From positions 1-64,000 of the forward strand of contig CAZDOS010000002.1 of the NCBI GenBank assembly GCA_964507095.1: a stretch of 64,000 bases of DNA. The letters are read 5' to 3'. This document shows, piece by piece, positions 8,555-17,506 of this stretch. Every line of letters starts with the position of its first letter. Position 1 is the first letter of the stretch. Made by a program: the position numbers and the translations under genes. This DNA comes from RGIG3102 sp964507095. GTDB taxonomy: Bacteria > Bacillota > Clostridia > Oscillospirales > Ruminococcaceae. The notes under the pieces were generated by a model, which was not told where the DNA came from, ran no database searches, and saw only the letters and a program-made list of their open reading frames with translations.

Positions 8555-9292
8555 TCACTCCTCATATCCCAACAGCAGTTTCGTCGCCTCCGCCCTTGGG
8601 GAAGCAAATACTTCCCTTACTTCTCCGCTCTCCGCTATCGTCCCTTCAGCAATTACCGCCAGCCTGTTGCAAATCCTTCTCACCACTCCGATCTCATGCG
8701 TGATTATTATCACCGTCACGCTCAGTTTTTCATTGATCTCCTGAAGGAGATTCAGCACCTGCTTGGTGGTGAGAGGATCCAGCGCGCTGGTCGGCTCGTC
8801 ACACAGAAGGATCTTCGGCTGTGTCGCCAGCGCTCTTGCTATGGCCACTCTCTGCTTCTGCCCGCCGGAAAGCTGTGACGGATAGCTTTTCCGCTTGTCC
8901 TCAAGATCCACCAGCTTTAGCAGTTCGCTTACTCTCTGGTCCGTGTCCGTTCTTGAGTATCCGTTGATGCTGAGAGGAAAGGCTATGTTTTCAGCCACCG
9001 TTTTCTGCATCAGGAGATTGTATCCCTGGAACACGACTCCCATCTCTCTTCTGATCCTGGTCAGCTCGCTGCCCTTTATTCCTATTATGGATCTTCCTTC
9101 TATGGTGATATCCCCGCTCGTGGGAGCCTCCAGACCCGAAAGGCATCTGAGCAGTGTGCTCTTTCCGGCTCCGGAGATCCCGATGATTCCGAAGATATCG
9201 CCCCTGCCGATCCTTATGTCTATGTCCTTTAACGCGTGCACCTCATTCTTCTTTGCCGAGAATGTCTTTGATAGATGCCTGATCTCTATCAT
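8555..9292 (-). CDS. metN: Methionine ABC transporter ATP-binding protein MetN
   Basis: In 245 residues are Walker A GISGAGKST, signature LSGGQKQR, Walker B ILLCDEPTSALDP and H-loop IITHEIGVV, all very close to MetN. Many MetN proteins are about 340 residues because of a C-terminal regulatory (NIL/C2) domain that binds methionine; this one ends just after the ATPase core, so allosteric inhibition by internal methionine may be absent. The ATG at 9292 is preferred over an upstream in-frame start because it begins the canonical MIEIRHLSK. It is first in the T-box-controlled operon. Confidence 0.93.
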   Translation of the reverse strand: MIEIRHLSKTFSAKKNEVHALKDIDIRIGRGDIFGIIGISGAGKSTLLRCLSGLEAPTSGDITIEGRSIIGIKGSELTRIRREMGVVFQGYNLLMQKTVAENIAFPLSINGYSRTDTDQRVSELLKLVDLEDKRKSYPSQLSGGQKQRVAIARALATQPKILLCDEPTSALDPLTTKQVLNLLQEINEKLSVTVIIITHEIGVVRRICNRLAVIAEGTIAESGEVREVFASPRAEATKLLLGYEE

Positions 9293-9320
9293 CTGTCTTC
9301 CTGCCCTGTCCTGAAATAAT

Positions 9321-9600
9321 AAAAACGCCCTCAGTTCCATTCGGAACCAAGGGCGATGAAAATCGCGATACCACCTTGCTTCAGCATGACATTACTGCCA
9401 TGCCCTTACCGGCCACGGGACGGCTCTACGTCCTTATGGTCTGTCGCTGTAACGGGCGACCCCGACGCAGACTACATATCGCCTGCATGGCTCAGAGACC
9501 ATGTTCAGACGCAACTTCTTTGTCACCCTCTCAGCATACGGGGACTCTCTGTGAAAGTCATTTACAGCCTACTCTTCTCTTCAACGCTGTTCGTATAGTG
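9321..9600 (-). promoter_or_regulatory. Methionine-specific T-box leader
   Basis: Reading the minus strand, there is a stem I region with an AGAGAG element (9545-9550), then a specifier-loop context GAACATGG whose ATG at 9500-9502 is the methionine codon. The T-box bulge AAGGTGGTATCGCG lies at 9363-9376, and a terminator hairpin (CGCCC...GGGCG, 9326-9355) followed by five T's at 9321-9325. Uncharged tRNA-Met should pair with the specifier and the bulge and turn on metNIQ. This matches the metNIQ genes that follow. Confidence 0.94.
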
Positions 9601-9607
9601 TGATTTT

Positions 9608-9636
9608 AATGTACACATGATCCCGGATAATGTCAA
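9608..9636 (-). promoter_or_regulatory. Promoter of the metNIQ T-box transcript
   Basis: On the minus strand TTGACA (9636-9631) and TACATT (9613-9608) are separated by 17 bases, placing the start just ahead of T-box stem I. Confidence 0.75.
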
Positions 9637-9704
9637 CAAACGGCATAAAAGATTGTAAAATCACATAAAGCCGAGTTTGAATGCCGACTGTCTTTTGGAA
9701 AAAT

Positions 9705-9745
9705 GTACAATAAGACAGCCGGTCCCTGCCGGGACCGGCCGTTTG
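9705..9745 (-). terminator. Intrinsic terminator after the M18 aminopeptidase
   Basis: A GC-rich 9-bp stem (9718-9726 with 9731-9739) begins 18 bases past the aminopeptidase stop and is followed on the minus strand by a T-rich stretch. Confidence 0.7.
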
Positions 9746-9756
9746 CCGTTATCGGG

Positions 9757-11154
9757 TTATTTTGTGAATCTGCTGGTCCTCTTTGAGAGGTTTCTTGCGC
9801 CGCCGTTGCCCGGCTTGTGGGCTCTGGCTGCCTTGTCGAGCCTGAATCCGCCCTCATCGTTTCTCATGAACTTGGTCGAGAAGAACCGTCTGCAGATGTT
9901 TGCGAAGTCCTCTGTGTCCTTGCTGCCTGCAGTCTCATATGATGAGTGCATCGCGAGCTGAGGGAGTCCTACGTCGACTGTCGCAAGGGACACCTTGGTG
10001 TTCGAAATGTTGCCCAGAGTGCCGCCGCCTCTCAGGTCGCTCCTGTTGAGGAAGGTCTGTGTCTTGAGGCTCAGGTCCTCGACAAGGCCCTTAAACACGC
10101 CCCGTGAAAGTCCGTCCGATGTGTATCTTCCGCTTGCATTGTACTTGATGACGATGCCCCCGTTGATCTTCGGCCTGTTGGTGGGATCCGCATAGCTTCC
10201 TGCTTTGTTCGGGTGAAGAGCGTGTGCGTTGTCGGCCGAGATCATGAAACTGTTGGCAACTCTGCGCATATAGTCTGCTTCGCCTTCGCCGAGTCCGGAT
10301 ACGATCCTGTAAAGAGTCTCCTGAAGGAAAGTTGAATTAGCGCCCTGCTGGGTGGCACTTCCGACCTCCTCGTTGTCAAATATGGCAAGGACAGGGCATG
10401 CATCCGCATTGTCTGCCTCAAGGAAACCTTCCAGCGAGGAGTATGCGCACTGCAGATCATCCAGTTTAGGGCTGGCTATGAACTCGCCGTTCGCTCCGAG
10501 AGTGGTCCCCTTCTGCCTGTTGTACAGGAACAGGTCATAATCCACTATTGCGCTCCTGTTGAGACCCTCGGCATTGGCAATGAGCGTAAGCAGATCCGGT
10601 TCCTCGTCCTCGTCGCCTCCGGCGACTTCAAGTCCGAAGACCGGCAGCATGTCCGCCTGAAGGTCGAAACTCTTGCCGTCGTTAACGTTCCTGTCCATAT
10701 GAATGGCAAGATTAGGTATTATCATAAGGTCCTTGTCGATGTTGACAAGCTTCCAGCTGTAGTCCTCACCATATCTCATCACTACTCTTCCTGCTACCGA
10801 CAGAGGTCTGTCCATCCATGTCGAAAGGATGGCTCCGCCGTAGCCCTCAGTGTTGAGCACCACGTACCCGGACTGCCTGATTATTGGATTCTCCTTGATC
10901 TTGAATGTCGGACTGTCGCAGTGGGAGGCGACGATATTGAAGCTGTAGTCATCATTGAAAGGTATGCTGAAGGCTATGATGGAACTGCCGTTCCTTGTGA
11001 CATAATATCTTCCGCCCTTCTTGAGCTCCCATTTTTCCGCCTCATTGAGCTTTGAATAGCCCTTTTCTTCCAGCTTTGCCCGCGCATTTGCGACAGCGTG
11101 GAAAGGTGTAGGACTCTTCTCGATGAACTCGAACAGTCTTTCATTTATATCCAT
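9757..11154 (-). CDS. apeB: M18 family aminopeptidase (aspartyl aminopeptidase type)
   Basis: The 465-residue protein begins FIEKSPTPFHAVANARAKL and has ASHCDSPTFKIKENP, SPKLDDLQCAYSSLEGF, IFDNEEVGSATQQGANS and MHSSYE near the end, which hold the di-zinc His/Asp/Glu ligands of M18 enzymes. These large cytosolic assemblies remove acidic or other N-terminal residues from peptides. The frame has ATGs at 11163 and 11154; the GGAG site abuts the first and is correctly spaced for the second. The C-terminal ~35 residues are basic and extend beyond the usual domain end. Confidence 0.93.
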   Translation of the reverse strand: MDINERLFEFIEKSPTPFHAVANARAKLEEKGYSKLNEAEKWELKKGGRYYVTRNGSSIIAFSIPFNDDYSFNIVASHCDSPTFKIKENPIIRQSGYVVLNTEGYGGAILSTWMDRPLSVAGRVVMRYGEDYSWKLVNIDKDLMIIPNLAIHMDRNVNDGKSFDLQADMLPVFGLEVAGGDEDEEPDLLTLIANAEGLNRSAIVDYDLFLYNRQKGTTLGANGEFIASPKLDDLQCAYSSLEGFLEADNADACPVLAIFDNEEVGSATQQGANSTFLQETLYRIVSGLGEGEADYMRRVANSFMISADNAHALHPNKAGSYADPTNRPKINGGIVIKYNASGRYTSDGLSRGVFKGLVEDLSLKTQTFLNRSDLRGGGTLGNISNTKVSLATVDVGLPQLAMHSSYETAGSKDTEDFANICRRFFSTKFMRNDEGGFRLDKAARAHKPGNGGARNLSKRTSRFTK

Positions 11155-11184
11155 ATATATCATCTCCGTTTCAATGTATTGCTG

Positions 11185-12540
11185 TTAAAGTGCCGCGTCG
11201 TTCAAACCGACGGCAAACTTCTTTCTGTATCCCATATAGTATACCACAAATGTGAGCCCTGCGAGCACCCATGTTGCAGGATAGCAGGCGGCTATCGTCT
11301 GAATGGTGCCTCCCAGCCTCGGCGAAATGAAGAACGCCCATATAAGCCTGAACCGGCAGATGGTAGTGAGGGTGATGGCCATCGGGGCAAAGCCTTCTCC
11401 CGAGCCTCTTATCGCTCCGGACAGTATTTCTATGAGAGTGTAGGTCACATAGAAAGGTCCGCAGAGCCTCAGCACGGACGCACCGATCGATATGACATTT
11501 ACATCCGTCGCGAAAAGCGATATGAGATTCGGTCCGAATACCACCATCACAAGACTCAGCACCAGCGTTGCTCCCGCACTCATCATCAGTCCTGTCCTTA
11601 CGCTCTCCTTGACTCTGTCATACTTCCTTGCGCCGTAGTTCTGTCCGACGAAGGTAGTCACAGCCATTCCGAAGGAACCCTGGACCATAAAAATGACCTG
11701 GTCCACTTTTCCGAAGGCCACCCAAGCGGCCGTAGCAGTTGCCCCGAAGCTGTTTACGGCTGTCTGGACCACCATGTTCGAGAGCGAATACGCCATGCTG
11801 GTGCCTCCTGATGGGAGACCTATCCTTATTATCTCCCTTAGTATCGGCAGGTCTATTCCCAGCTTGCCCATCTCCACCCTGTATATATCAGAGGTGGTGA
11901 CCAACTTCCTTATGACCAGCACTGATGAGGTAGCTACCGACAGCGTAGTTGCTACGGCAACTCCGATGACGTCCCATCTGAGCCGGAGCACGAACACCAG
12001 ATCCAGCACGATATTGAGAAGGCAGGTGAATATCAGGTAGTTGCGCGGACTCTTTGAGTCTCCCACCGCTCGGAGTATTCCGCCGCCCAGATTATATATG
12101 GTAAAGAAGATCATTCCGGCGAATATGATCCTGAGATAGGACGCGGACATGTCCATGATCACCGGATCTATCTTAATGAGCCTGAGCATCGGTCTGGCTG
12201 CAAACTGGCCGAGTCCGGTCAGGAAGAGTCCTATTATGAGCGCCAGGGTTATGGTCGTATGAATTGCCTTTGACAGCTTCTCGACGTCCTTGGCACCGTA
12301 ATACTGCGAAATGATAACCGTTCCGCCTCCGGCCATTCCCATGAAGAATCCGACCAATAGTCCCATGATTATCCCCGTGCCGCCTACTGCTGCAAGAGCA
12401 TTCGCCCCTACAAAGCGCCCGACAATTATCGAGTCGACGGTGTTGTACAGCGTCTGGAACACCGAGCCTATCAGCAGAGGGAAAAAGTATGAGAGCAGCT
12501 GCTTTGGTATGTTGCCTTCCGTTATCCTGTTTTCGGTCAT
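11185..12540 (-). CDS. MATE family efflux transporter
   Basis: In 451 residues there are about twelve hydrophobic helices in two related halves. The N-terminal half opens with PKQLLSYFFPLLIGSVFQTLYNTVDSI and GRFVGANALAAVGGT, classic for the Gram-positive MATE subgroup. These export cationic drugs or metabolites using Na+ or H+. The ATG follows AAAGGAGACGACCGGAA. It stops 31 bases upstream of the aminopeptidase start, so read-through between them is possible. Confidence 0.92.
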   Translation of the reverse strand: MTENRITEGNIPKQLLSYFFPLLIGSVFQTLYNTVDSIIVGRFVGANALAAVGGTGIIMGLLVGFFMGMAGGGTVIISQYYGAKDVEKLSKAIHTTITLALIIGLFLTGLGQFAARPMLRLIKIDPVIMDMSASYLRIIFAGMIFFTIYNLGGGILRAVGDSKSPRNYLIFTCLLNIVLDLVFVLRLRWDVIGVAVATTLSVATSSVLVIRKLVTTSDIYRVEMGKLGIDLPILREIIRIGLPSGGTSMAYSLSNMVVQTAVNSFGATATAAWVAFGKVDQVIFMVQGSFGMAVTTFVGQNYGARKYDRVKESVRTGLMMSAGATLVLSLVMVVFGPNLISLFATDVNVISIGASVLRLCGPFYVTYTLIEILSGAIRGSGEGFAPMAITLTTICRFRLIWAFFISPRLGGTIQTIAACYPATWVLAGLTFVVYYMGYRKKFAVGLNDAAL

Positions 12541-12649
12541 TTCCGGTCGTCTCCTTTTCCTTTATATATGTTGTCCGTATTGAACTGTTTTTGCATGTTA
12601 GAGATTAATTATATATTGCTAACCCCAATATTGCAATCGGAACATCAGA

Positions 12650-12690
12650 CAATTAAAAACAGCACCGTCTTCTTTTTGAAGGCGATGCTG
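12650..12690 (-). terminator. Intrinsic terminator after nrdG
   Basis: A 13-bp stem with two G-U pairs (12660-12672 with 12678-12690) is followed on the minus strand by TTTTTAATT. It separates nrdDG from the MATE gene. Confidence 0.85.
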
Positions 12691-12743
12691 ATATGATGAT
12701 ATCCTTCGTTGCGCCCTCCCTGCCGGAAAGGCTCTCCCCGGGA

Positions 12744-13280
12744 TCATTTTTTCTCTTCCCCGCTGACCATCCTGAGACCTTCATCTCCCTCATACAGGGT
12801 GACGATATGTCCTTCTCTCATCGTCCGCGGAATGTCGATGACTCTCTGATTGGCAGATCCCCTCCAGTGCAACATGGGATTCTTCAGCTCCTCCTGAAAC
12901 TGTCCGTCGACGATCACGTCGAAGTTCTCAAAGCCCGAATAATCCGGTCCCAGCCGCTCGAAGGTATAGCCCGTCCACGACCACACGTCCTTCTGCGGGA
13001 ATCTTTCCTTGAATATCCTTGCTAGCTCCAGAGCGCCCTTCCTGTTGACCGGATGAAACGGCTCTCCGCCGAGGATCGACAGTCCCTGGATGTACTCTCT
13101 GCCGCACAGCTCCATGACTCTTTCTATGACCGCATCCGTATATTCCTTTCCGTCCTCGAACGGCCAGGTCTCGGGGTTGAAACAGTTCTTGCAGTGGAAC
13201 GAACAGCCCTGCAGGAATATGGACACCCTGACTCCGGGGCCGTTTGAAATGTCCATCTTTCTGATCTTGTTATATCTCAT
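12744..13280 (-). CDS. nrdG: Anaerobic ribonucleotide reductase activase NrdG
   Basis: The 178-residue radical-SAM enzyme has the CxxxCxxC cluster in GCSFHCKNCFNPETW and a GGEPF motif, as expected of glycyl-radical activases. It installs the glycyl radical on NrdD, whose gene lies 51 bases upstream. The start has AAAGG at a normal distance. A 9-bp hairpin in the intergenic gap may tune the NrdD:NrdG ratio. Confidence 0.96.
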   Translation of the reverse strand: MRYNKIRKMDISNGPGVRVSIFLQGCSFHCKNCFNPETWPFEDGKEYTDAVIERVMELCGREYIQGLSILGGEPFHPVNRKGALELARIFKERFPQKDVWSWTGYTFERLGPDYSGFENFDVIVDGQFQEELKNPMLHWRGSANQRVIDIPRTMREGHIVTLYEGDEGLRMVSGEEKK

Positions 13281-13300
13281 CGCTAATACCTTTTATGGAT

Positions 13301-13323
13301 GATGCCCTCGTTAAGAGGGCATC
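13301..13323 (-). other. Hairpin between nrdD and nrdG
   Basis: GATGCCCTC and GAGGGCATC form a perfect 9-bp stem with a 5-base loop. On the minus strand no T-run follows, so it is more likely an mRNA-processing or stability element than a full terminator. Confidence 0.5.
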
Positions 13324-13330
13324 CTTGTCA

Positions 13331-15523
13331 TTATTCGTCGTCCTTGTTATCGAGATGTATGACCCTGTCTCTGATCTCCCGAGTCCTTCCCTTGTTCCAG
13401 AAATTCGTTCCGATATATCCGCAGGTCCTTCTTGCGACATTGAGCTTGTCATGGTCGCGATTTCCGCAGTTAGGGCAGTACCACTCAAGGTTATCATCGA
13501 GGAGTATCTCCCCGTCGTATCCGCAAACCTGGCAGTAATCGCTCTTTGTGTTCAGCTCGGCATACATGATGTTGTCATAGATGAACCTCATCACTTCAAG
13601 GACCGCATCGGTGTTGTTGGTCAGGTTAGGCGTCTCGATGTATGAGATGGCTCCGCCCGGACTGAGCTTCTGGAACTCTGACTCGAGCTTGAGCTTCGTG
13701 AATGCATCGATCTCCTCAAATACAGGCACATGGTAGGAATTCGTGATGTAATCCCTGTCCGTGATGCCCTTGATGACCCCGAACCTGTCCTTGAGTCCTC
13801 TCGCAAACTTGTATGTGGTGGACTCGATAGGAGTGCCGTAGACCGAGTAGTCTATATCCTCGGCAGCCTTCCACCGTGCGCATGCATCATTGAGATGCTG
13901 CATGACCTTCAGGCCGAATTCCTTGCCCTCACCGTTGTCGGTGTGGGACTTGCCCGTCATGAACTTTACGCATTCATACAGGCCGGCATATCCCAGAGAT
14001 ATGGTCGAATATCCGTGATAGAGAAGCTCCCTGATGCTCTCGCCCTTCTCAAGCCTTGCGAGCGCGCCGTACTGCCAGAGTATCGGGGCGACGTCGCTGG
14101 TGACTCTTGCGAGCCTCTTATGTCTTATCTGAAGCGCGCGATGGCACAACTCAAGCCTTTCATCGAAGATCTCCCAGAACCTGTCCATGTCGCCGTCGGA
14201 TGAAAGGGCGACGTCAGGGAGGTTGATGGTCACGACGCCCTGGTTGAAGCGTCCGTAGTACTTGCCATTGCCTTCGACATAGTTCTTGGCCTTGGCGATG
14301 TTGCCCAGGTGCATCGTGCGGTCAGGAGTGAGGAAGGATCTGCAGCCCATGCAAGGGTAGCATTCGCCCACTCCCATCTCGTTCTTCTTGAGCTCGAGCA
14401 TGATCTTCTCAGAGATATAGTCAGGGACCATCCTCTTTGCGGTGCACTTTGCCGCCAGCTCGGTGAGATACCAGTACTTGGAATCCTCGCGGATGTTGTC
14501 CTCTTCAAGGACATAGAGGAGCTTTGGGAACCGAGGGGTGATGTATACGCCCTTCTCATTCTTCATTCCCTGGATGCGCTGCTTCAGGACCTCCTCGATA
14601 AGCATGGCCAGCTCTTCCTTGTACTCTTCCGTCTCGCCGAGGTACATGTTGACGCTGAGGAACGGAGCCTGTCCGTTTGTGGTCGTCATGCTGTTGATCT
14701 GGTACTGGAAGGTCTGGACGCCGTCGGTGATCTCCTTTGCGAGATCTTCCTTGACGAACTCCCGCACCTGCTCGTCTGTAAGGCCTCTGCCGGTATATTT
14801 CCTTACATAGAAGTCACGGCTGAGCCTGATGAACGGGGCAAGATGAGTAAGGGTTATGGTCGCTCCTCCGTACTGGCTGGATGATACCGCGGTGATCAGC
14901 TGGGTGGCTATGGTCATGGCGGTCAGGAAGCGGTGAGGCTTCTCTATCATGACACCGTTTATGTTGGTGCCGTAGTTGAGCATGTCCTCGAGGTTTATAA
15001 GGTCGCAGTTATGCAGTGCGTTCTGAGCAAAATAGTCCGCGTCGTGGAAATGGATTATTCCTGCGTCATGAGCGGCAACGATATCCTCAGGGAGCAGAAG
15101 ACGTCTGGTGATATCGGTTGATGTGATGCCTGCAAGATAGTCACGCTGCGTGGTAACGACCTTGGCATTCTTGTTTGAGTTTTCCGTATTCCAGTATTCG
15201 TTCTCGTTATCGAGCAGCTCCTTGATGGCGCGGTCCGTCGTGTTGGCCCTTCTGACCAGCTCTCTCGTGTAGCGGTATGTAATGTACTTCTTTGCGAGGA
15301 CGTATTTGCCGATCGACATCAGTCTCATCTCGATTATGTCCTGGATGTCCTCAACGAGTATCCTGCTCTTTCCGAGCGACTCGATGTATTTGATGATGTT
15401 CTTTATCTGGGTGGAAGATACCTGGTCTTCCTCAAGCACTTCCTTATTCGCCTTCATTATTGCGTCTTCGATCTTGCTCGGCACGTAATCCACGACATTG
15501 CCGTCTCTCTTGATGACTTTCAT
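13331..15523 (-). CDS. nrdD: Anaerobic ribonucleoside-triphosphate reductase NrdD
   Basis: This 730-residue class III enzyme starts with an ATP-cone (KVIKRDGNVVDYVPSKIEDAI), which senses ATP/dATP. It has the catalytic barrel with CYPCMGCRSFL and ends with two CxxC zinc pairs (CQVCGYDG, CPNCGN) and the glycyl-radical motif RTCGYIG. It makes deoxynucleotides without oxygen. Directly downstream is its activase. The leader contains a terminator hairpin, and a Crp/Fnr gene diverges from the same region. Confidence 0.97.
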   Translation of the reverse strand: MKVIKRDGNVVDYVPSKIEDAIMKANKEVLEEDQVSSTQIKNIIKYIESLGKSRILVEDIQDIIEMRLMSIGKYVLAKKYITYRYTRELVRRANTTDRAIKELLDNENEYWNTENSNKNAKVVTTQRDYLAGITSTDITRRLLLPEDIVAAHDAGIIHFHDADYFAQNALHNCDLINLEDMLNYGTNINGVMIEKPHRFLTAMTIATQLITAVSSSQYGGATITLTHLAPFIRLSRDFYVRKYTGRGLTDEQVREFVKEDLAKEITDGVQTFQYQINSMTTTNGQAPFLSVNMYLGETEEYKEELAMLIEEVLKQRIQGMKNEKGVYITPRFPKLLYVLEEDNIREDSKYWYLTELAAKCTAKRMVPDYISEKIMLELKKNEMGVGECYPCMGCRSFLTPDRTMHLGNIAKAKNYVEGNGKYYGRFNQGVVTINLPDVALSSDGDMDRFWEIFDERLELCHRALQIRHKRLARVTSDVAPILWQYGALARLEKGESIRELLYHGYSTISLGYAGLYECVKFMTGKSHTDNGEGKEFGLKVMQHLNDACARWKAAEDIDYSVYGTPIESTTYKFARGLKDRFGVIKGITDRDYITNSYHVPVFEEIDAFTKLKLESEFQKLSPGGAISYIETPNLTNNTDAVLEVMRFIYDNIMYAELNTKSDYCQVCGYDGEILLDDNLEWYCPNCGNRDHDKLNVARRTCGYIGTNFWNKGRTREIRDRVIHLDNKDDE

Positions 15524-15585
15524 GATCTCTCTTTCCTTCCGATTGTTAATATATTTATACCCTGCTTGGTTTGATCGTCTACTCT

Positions 15586-15620
15586 AAAAAAACGATCGCA
15601 GACATAGGTGGTGCGATCAG
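15586..15620 (-). terminator. Terminator hairpin inside the nrdD leader (possible attenuator)
   Basis: On the minus strand GATCGCA and TGCGATC (15594-15600 and 15612-15618) form a 7-bp stem followed by seven T's (15586-15592). It lies about 65 bases ahead of the nrdD ATG and after the likely promoter region, so transcripts must read through it. Confidence 0.6.
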
Positions 15621-15666
15621 TTTCTTGACAGAAAACAATATATCATATTAATATATTCTTGAAAAA

Positions 15667-15680
15667 GTTGCATATGCAAC
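15667..15680. promoter_or_regulatory. 14-bp palindrome between nrdD and Crp/Fnr gene
   Basis: GTTGCATATGCAAC is a perfect palindrome with the TTGC-N4-GCAA form of a Crp/Fnr-type box. It lies in the divergent region upstream of nrdD. Confidence 0.5.
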
Positions 15681-15727
15681 TATTTGAATTGTTTTCAGTA
15701 ATCACGCTGAAAATATTAACATATCCA

Positions 15728-15756
15728 TGGTCCTTTTGATAGTTGCAAAAGGACCA
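15728..15756. promoter_or_regulatory. Inverted repeat upstream of Crp/Fnr gene
   Basis: TGGTCCTTTT and AAAAGGACCA form 10-bp arms around a 9-base centre that itself includes TTG...CAA. It ends about 40 bases before the regulator ATG. No T-run follows on either strand, so an operator or 5'-UTR fold is likelier than a terminator. Confidence 0.5.
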
Positions 15757-15794
15757 AAAAAGAATTTGTTTTTTCTACATCGGGAGGGTTGACA

Positions 15795-16454
15795 ATGTCA
15801 AATCTGTTCGCGGGAATGAGCGAGGAAGCCGTCAGGATCATCACTCACAATCTGGATATATCCCGGATATCACTCAAGGCGGGAAGCGATCTGCTCGATC
15901 TTGTCTCTCCGGGAAGATTCCTCGGTATCGTCGATGAGGGGCAGATAGACATAATGAGGACCGATTCCGCCGGCAATAGCATGCTCCTTTTCAGCGGCAC
16001 GGAAAACTCGGTATTCGGTCCGTATTACACAAGAGACAACCGAGGCGAGATTTCGATCGTTGCGAGAAAGAGATCAAAAGTCACCCTGATCGATTATTCC
16101 CTTTTTGCTTCTGTCAGGAGAGAGGACGGTCTGTACGCCCTTTTCAACAAGAATCTTCTTGATATGCTCATCCGGACTGACCGGTCGCTGAATGAAAGGA
16201 CGACCGTCATCATGCAGAAATCCATCAGGACCAAGCTTCTCGAGTTCTTCAGGCAGGAGACAAAGAAAACGGGTTCACGCACTTTCACGATGCCCTTTAC
16301 CTTCACCTTCCTTGCGGACTGGCTTTCCGTGGACAGGAGCGCGATGCAGAGGGAGCTAAAAAACCTAAAGGAAGACGGCTTCATCCGGATCAGAGGCAGG
16401 ACCGTTACTCTTCTGGAGGGCACGGACAGCTCGGTATATAACCGATTCGGATGA
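15795..16454 (+). CDS. Crp/Fnr family transcriptional regulator, divergent from nrdDG
   Basis: The 219-residue protein has an N-terminal effector domain (about 20-130) and a C-terminal helix-turn-helix with FLADWLSVDRSAMQRELKNL. No four-cysteine Fnr cluster is present. The ATG at 15795 follows GGGAGGG with good spacing; a TTG at 15789 is less likely. Its position back to back with nrdDG, with Fnr-like palindromes between, suggests it controls anaerobic nucleotide reduction or itself. It differs clearly from the Crp/Fnr protein at 3104-3742. Confidence 0.87.
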   Translation: MSNLFAGMSEEAVRIITHNLDISRISLKAGSDLLDLVSPGRFLGIVDEGQIDIMRTDSAGNSMLLFSGTENSVFGPYYTRDNRGEISIVARKRSKVTLIDYSLFASVRREDGLYALFNKNLLDMLIRTDRSLNERTTVIMQKSIRTKLLEFFRQETKKTGSRTFTMPFTFTFLADWLSVDRSAMQRELKNLKEDGFIRIRGRTVTLLEGTDSSVYNRFG

Positions 16455-16475
16455 TATGACCATCGCAGTGAATGC

Positions 16476-16505
16476 AAAAGGCTACCCAAAAGGGCAGCCT
16501 TTTTT
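16476..16505. terminator. Bidirectional intrinsic terminator
   Basis: AAAAGGCT...AGCCTTTT arms with an inner CCC/GGG pair and flanking T-runs on both strands stand between the convergent Crp/Fnr gene and the MscS gene. Confidence 0.85.
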
Positions 16506-16522
16506 GTGTCTGTTCTGTCTTG

Positions 16523-17446
16523 TCAGACGTTATGCACATCAAGCTGATTGAACGGAACCGTGATCCCATTGTCGTCAAAGAGTATCTTCATCTCTCTGTT
16601 CAGTCTTCTTGTCGCTACGAAGTAGTCCTTCTCCATGCAGTCTACCGTGACTCTGATCACAACGGCTGATTCGCCGAGTTCCTGAACGCCCCTGTAGATA
16701 GGAGTGGACTGGAACAGACCTCTGTTGCGTTCATACATGTCCGGGAGGGCGCTCATTACGACCTGCTCTATCTCGCGGATGTCAGAATCGTACGGAGTGC
16801 CGATGTCGCAGATCGCCATAGACATGTTCTGAGACCTGTTCTGGATATTTCTGATGTCGGAATTGTTGACGACCTTGAGGTTTCCGCCTGTATCCTCAAT
16901 AACCGTTGTCCTTATCCCTATCTTCTTGACGGTTCCTCTGAATTCATCAAGTATGATGACATCGCCTATGTTGTAATAACCTTCCGCAATGATGAAGATG
17001 CCCGTTATGGTATCCTCGATAAGGCTCTGCGCGCCGAAGCCTATGATCAGGGAGATAAGTCCCAGAGATGCGAATATACCTGTGAGGTTGACTCCGAAGA
17101 TGGCGAGCACCCAGACTATGGCTACGATTAGGCAGATCCATCTGACTATGCTTCCCAAAAGTCCGGCGACAGTCTGTGAACGCGCCTTTCCCTTTGCGAA
17201 GAAACTGAAGACCAGTCCCCGTATCGAAGCTATCAGTCCCATGAGGGCGATAACCGCACCGGCGGTGAACAGGTTGGCCCGTGAGAAAACTCCGTTACCG
17301 CTTCCCACTCCGCCAAAGGTGTCTCTCAGCTGAGCCTTGACTGCCCGTACTGCCGGCTGTGACAGCGGGAATATCTCCGGCTTCATGAACAAGATGAATA
17401 ACACCAGAAGGATAACGATCCTTATGATATAGTTTTTGCTTTTCAT
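16523..17446 (-). CDS. MscS-family mechanosensitive ion channel
   Basis: The 307-residue protein has three or four N-terminal hydrophobic helices. Then comes the pore-lining and beta domain signature: FASLGLISLIIGFGAQSLIED, GYYNIGDVIILDEFRGTVKKIG, IRTTVIEDTGGNLKVVNNSDI. It releases solutes under hypo-osmotic shock. The ATG follows AGGAGATAGTC. An mscL gene is also in this window (63215-63646), so both valve types are present. Confidence 0.93.
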   Translation of the reverse strand: MKSKNYIIRIVILLVLFILFMKPEIFPLSQPAVRAVKAQLRDTFGGVGSGNGVFSRANLFTAGAVIALMGLIASIRGLVFSFFAKGKARSQTVAGLLGSIVRWICLIVAIVWVLAIFGVNLTGIFASLGLISLIIGFGAQSLIEDTITGIFIIAEGYYNIGDVIILDEFRGTVKKIGIRTTVIEDTGGNLKVVNNSDIRNIQNRSQNMSMAICDIGTPYDSDIREIEQVVMSALPDMYERNRGLFQSTPIYRGVQELGESAVVIRVTVDCMEKDYFVATRRLNREMKILFDDNGITVPFNQLDVHNV

Positions 17447-17506
17447 GACTATCTCCTCATAGTTATGTATTCATGCAGGACCATGGGTCCTGTAATGTGT
17501 TGGTTA

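Noticed and set aside
9356..9603. Two overlapping small plus-strand frames
   Set aside because: They lie within the T-box leader, whose structure explains the sequence.
11098..11811. Plus-strand open frame opposite the MATE gene
   Set aside because: Antisense to a clear membrane transporter; His/Ser/Arg-rich shadow composition and no ribosome site.
14309..14884. Plus-strand open frame opposite nrdD
   Set aside because: Antisense shadow of a strongly conserved enzyme.
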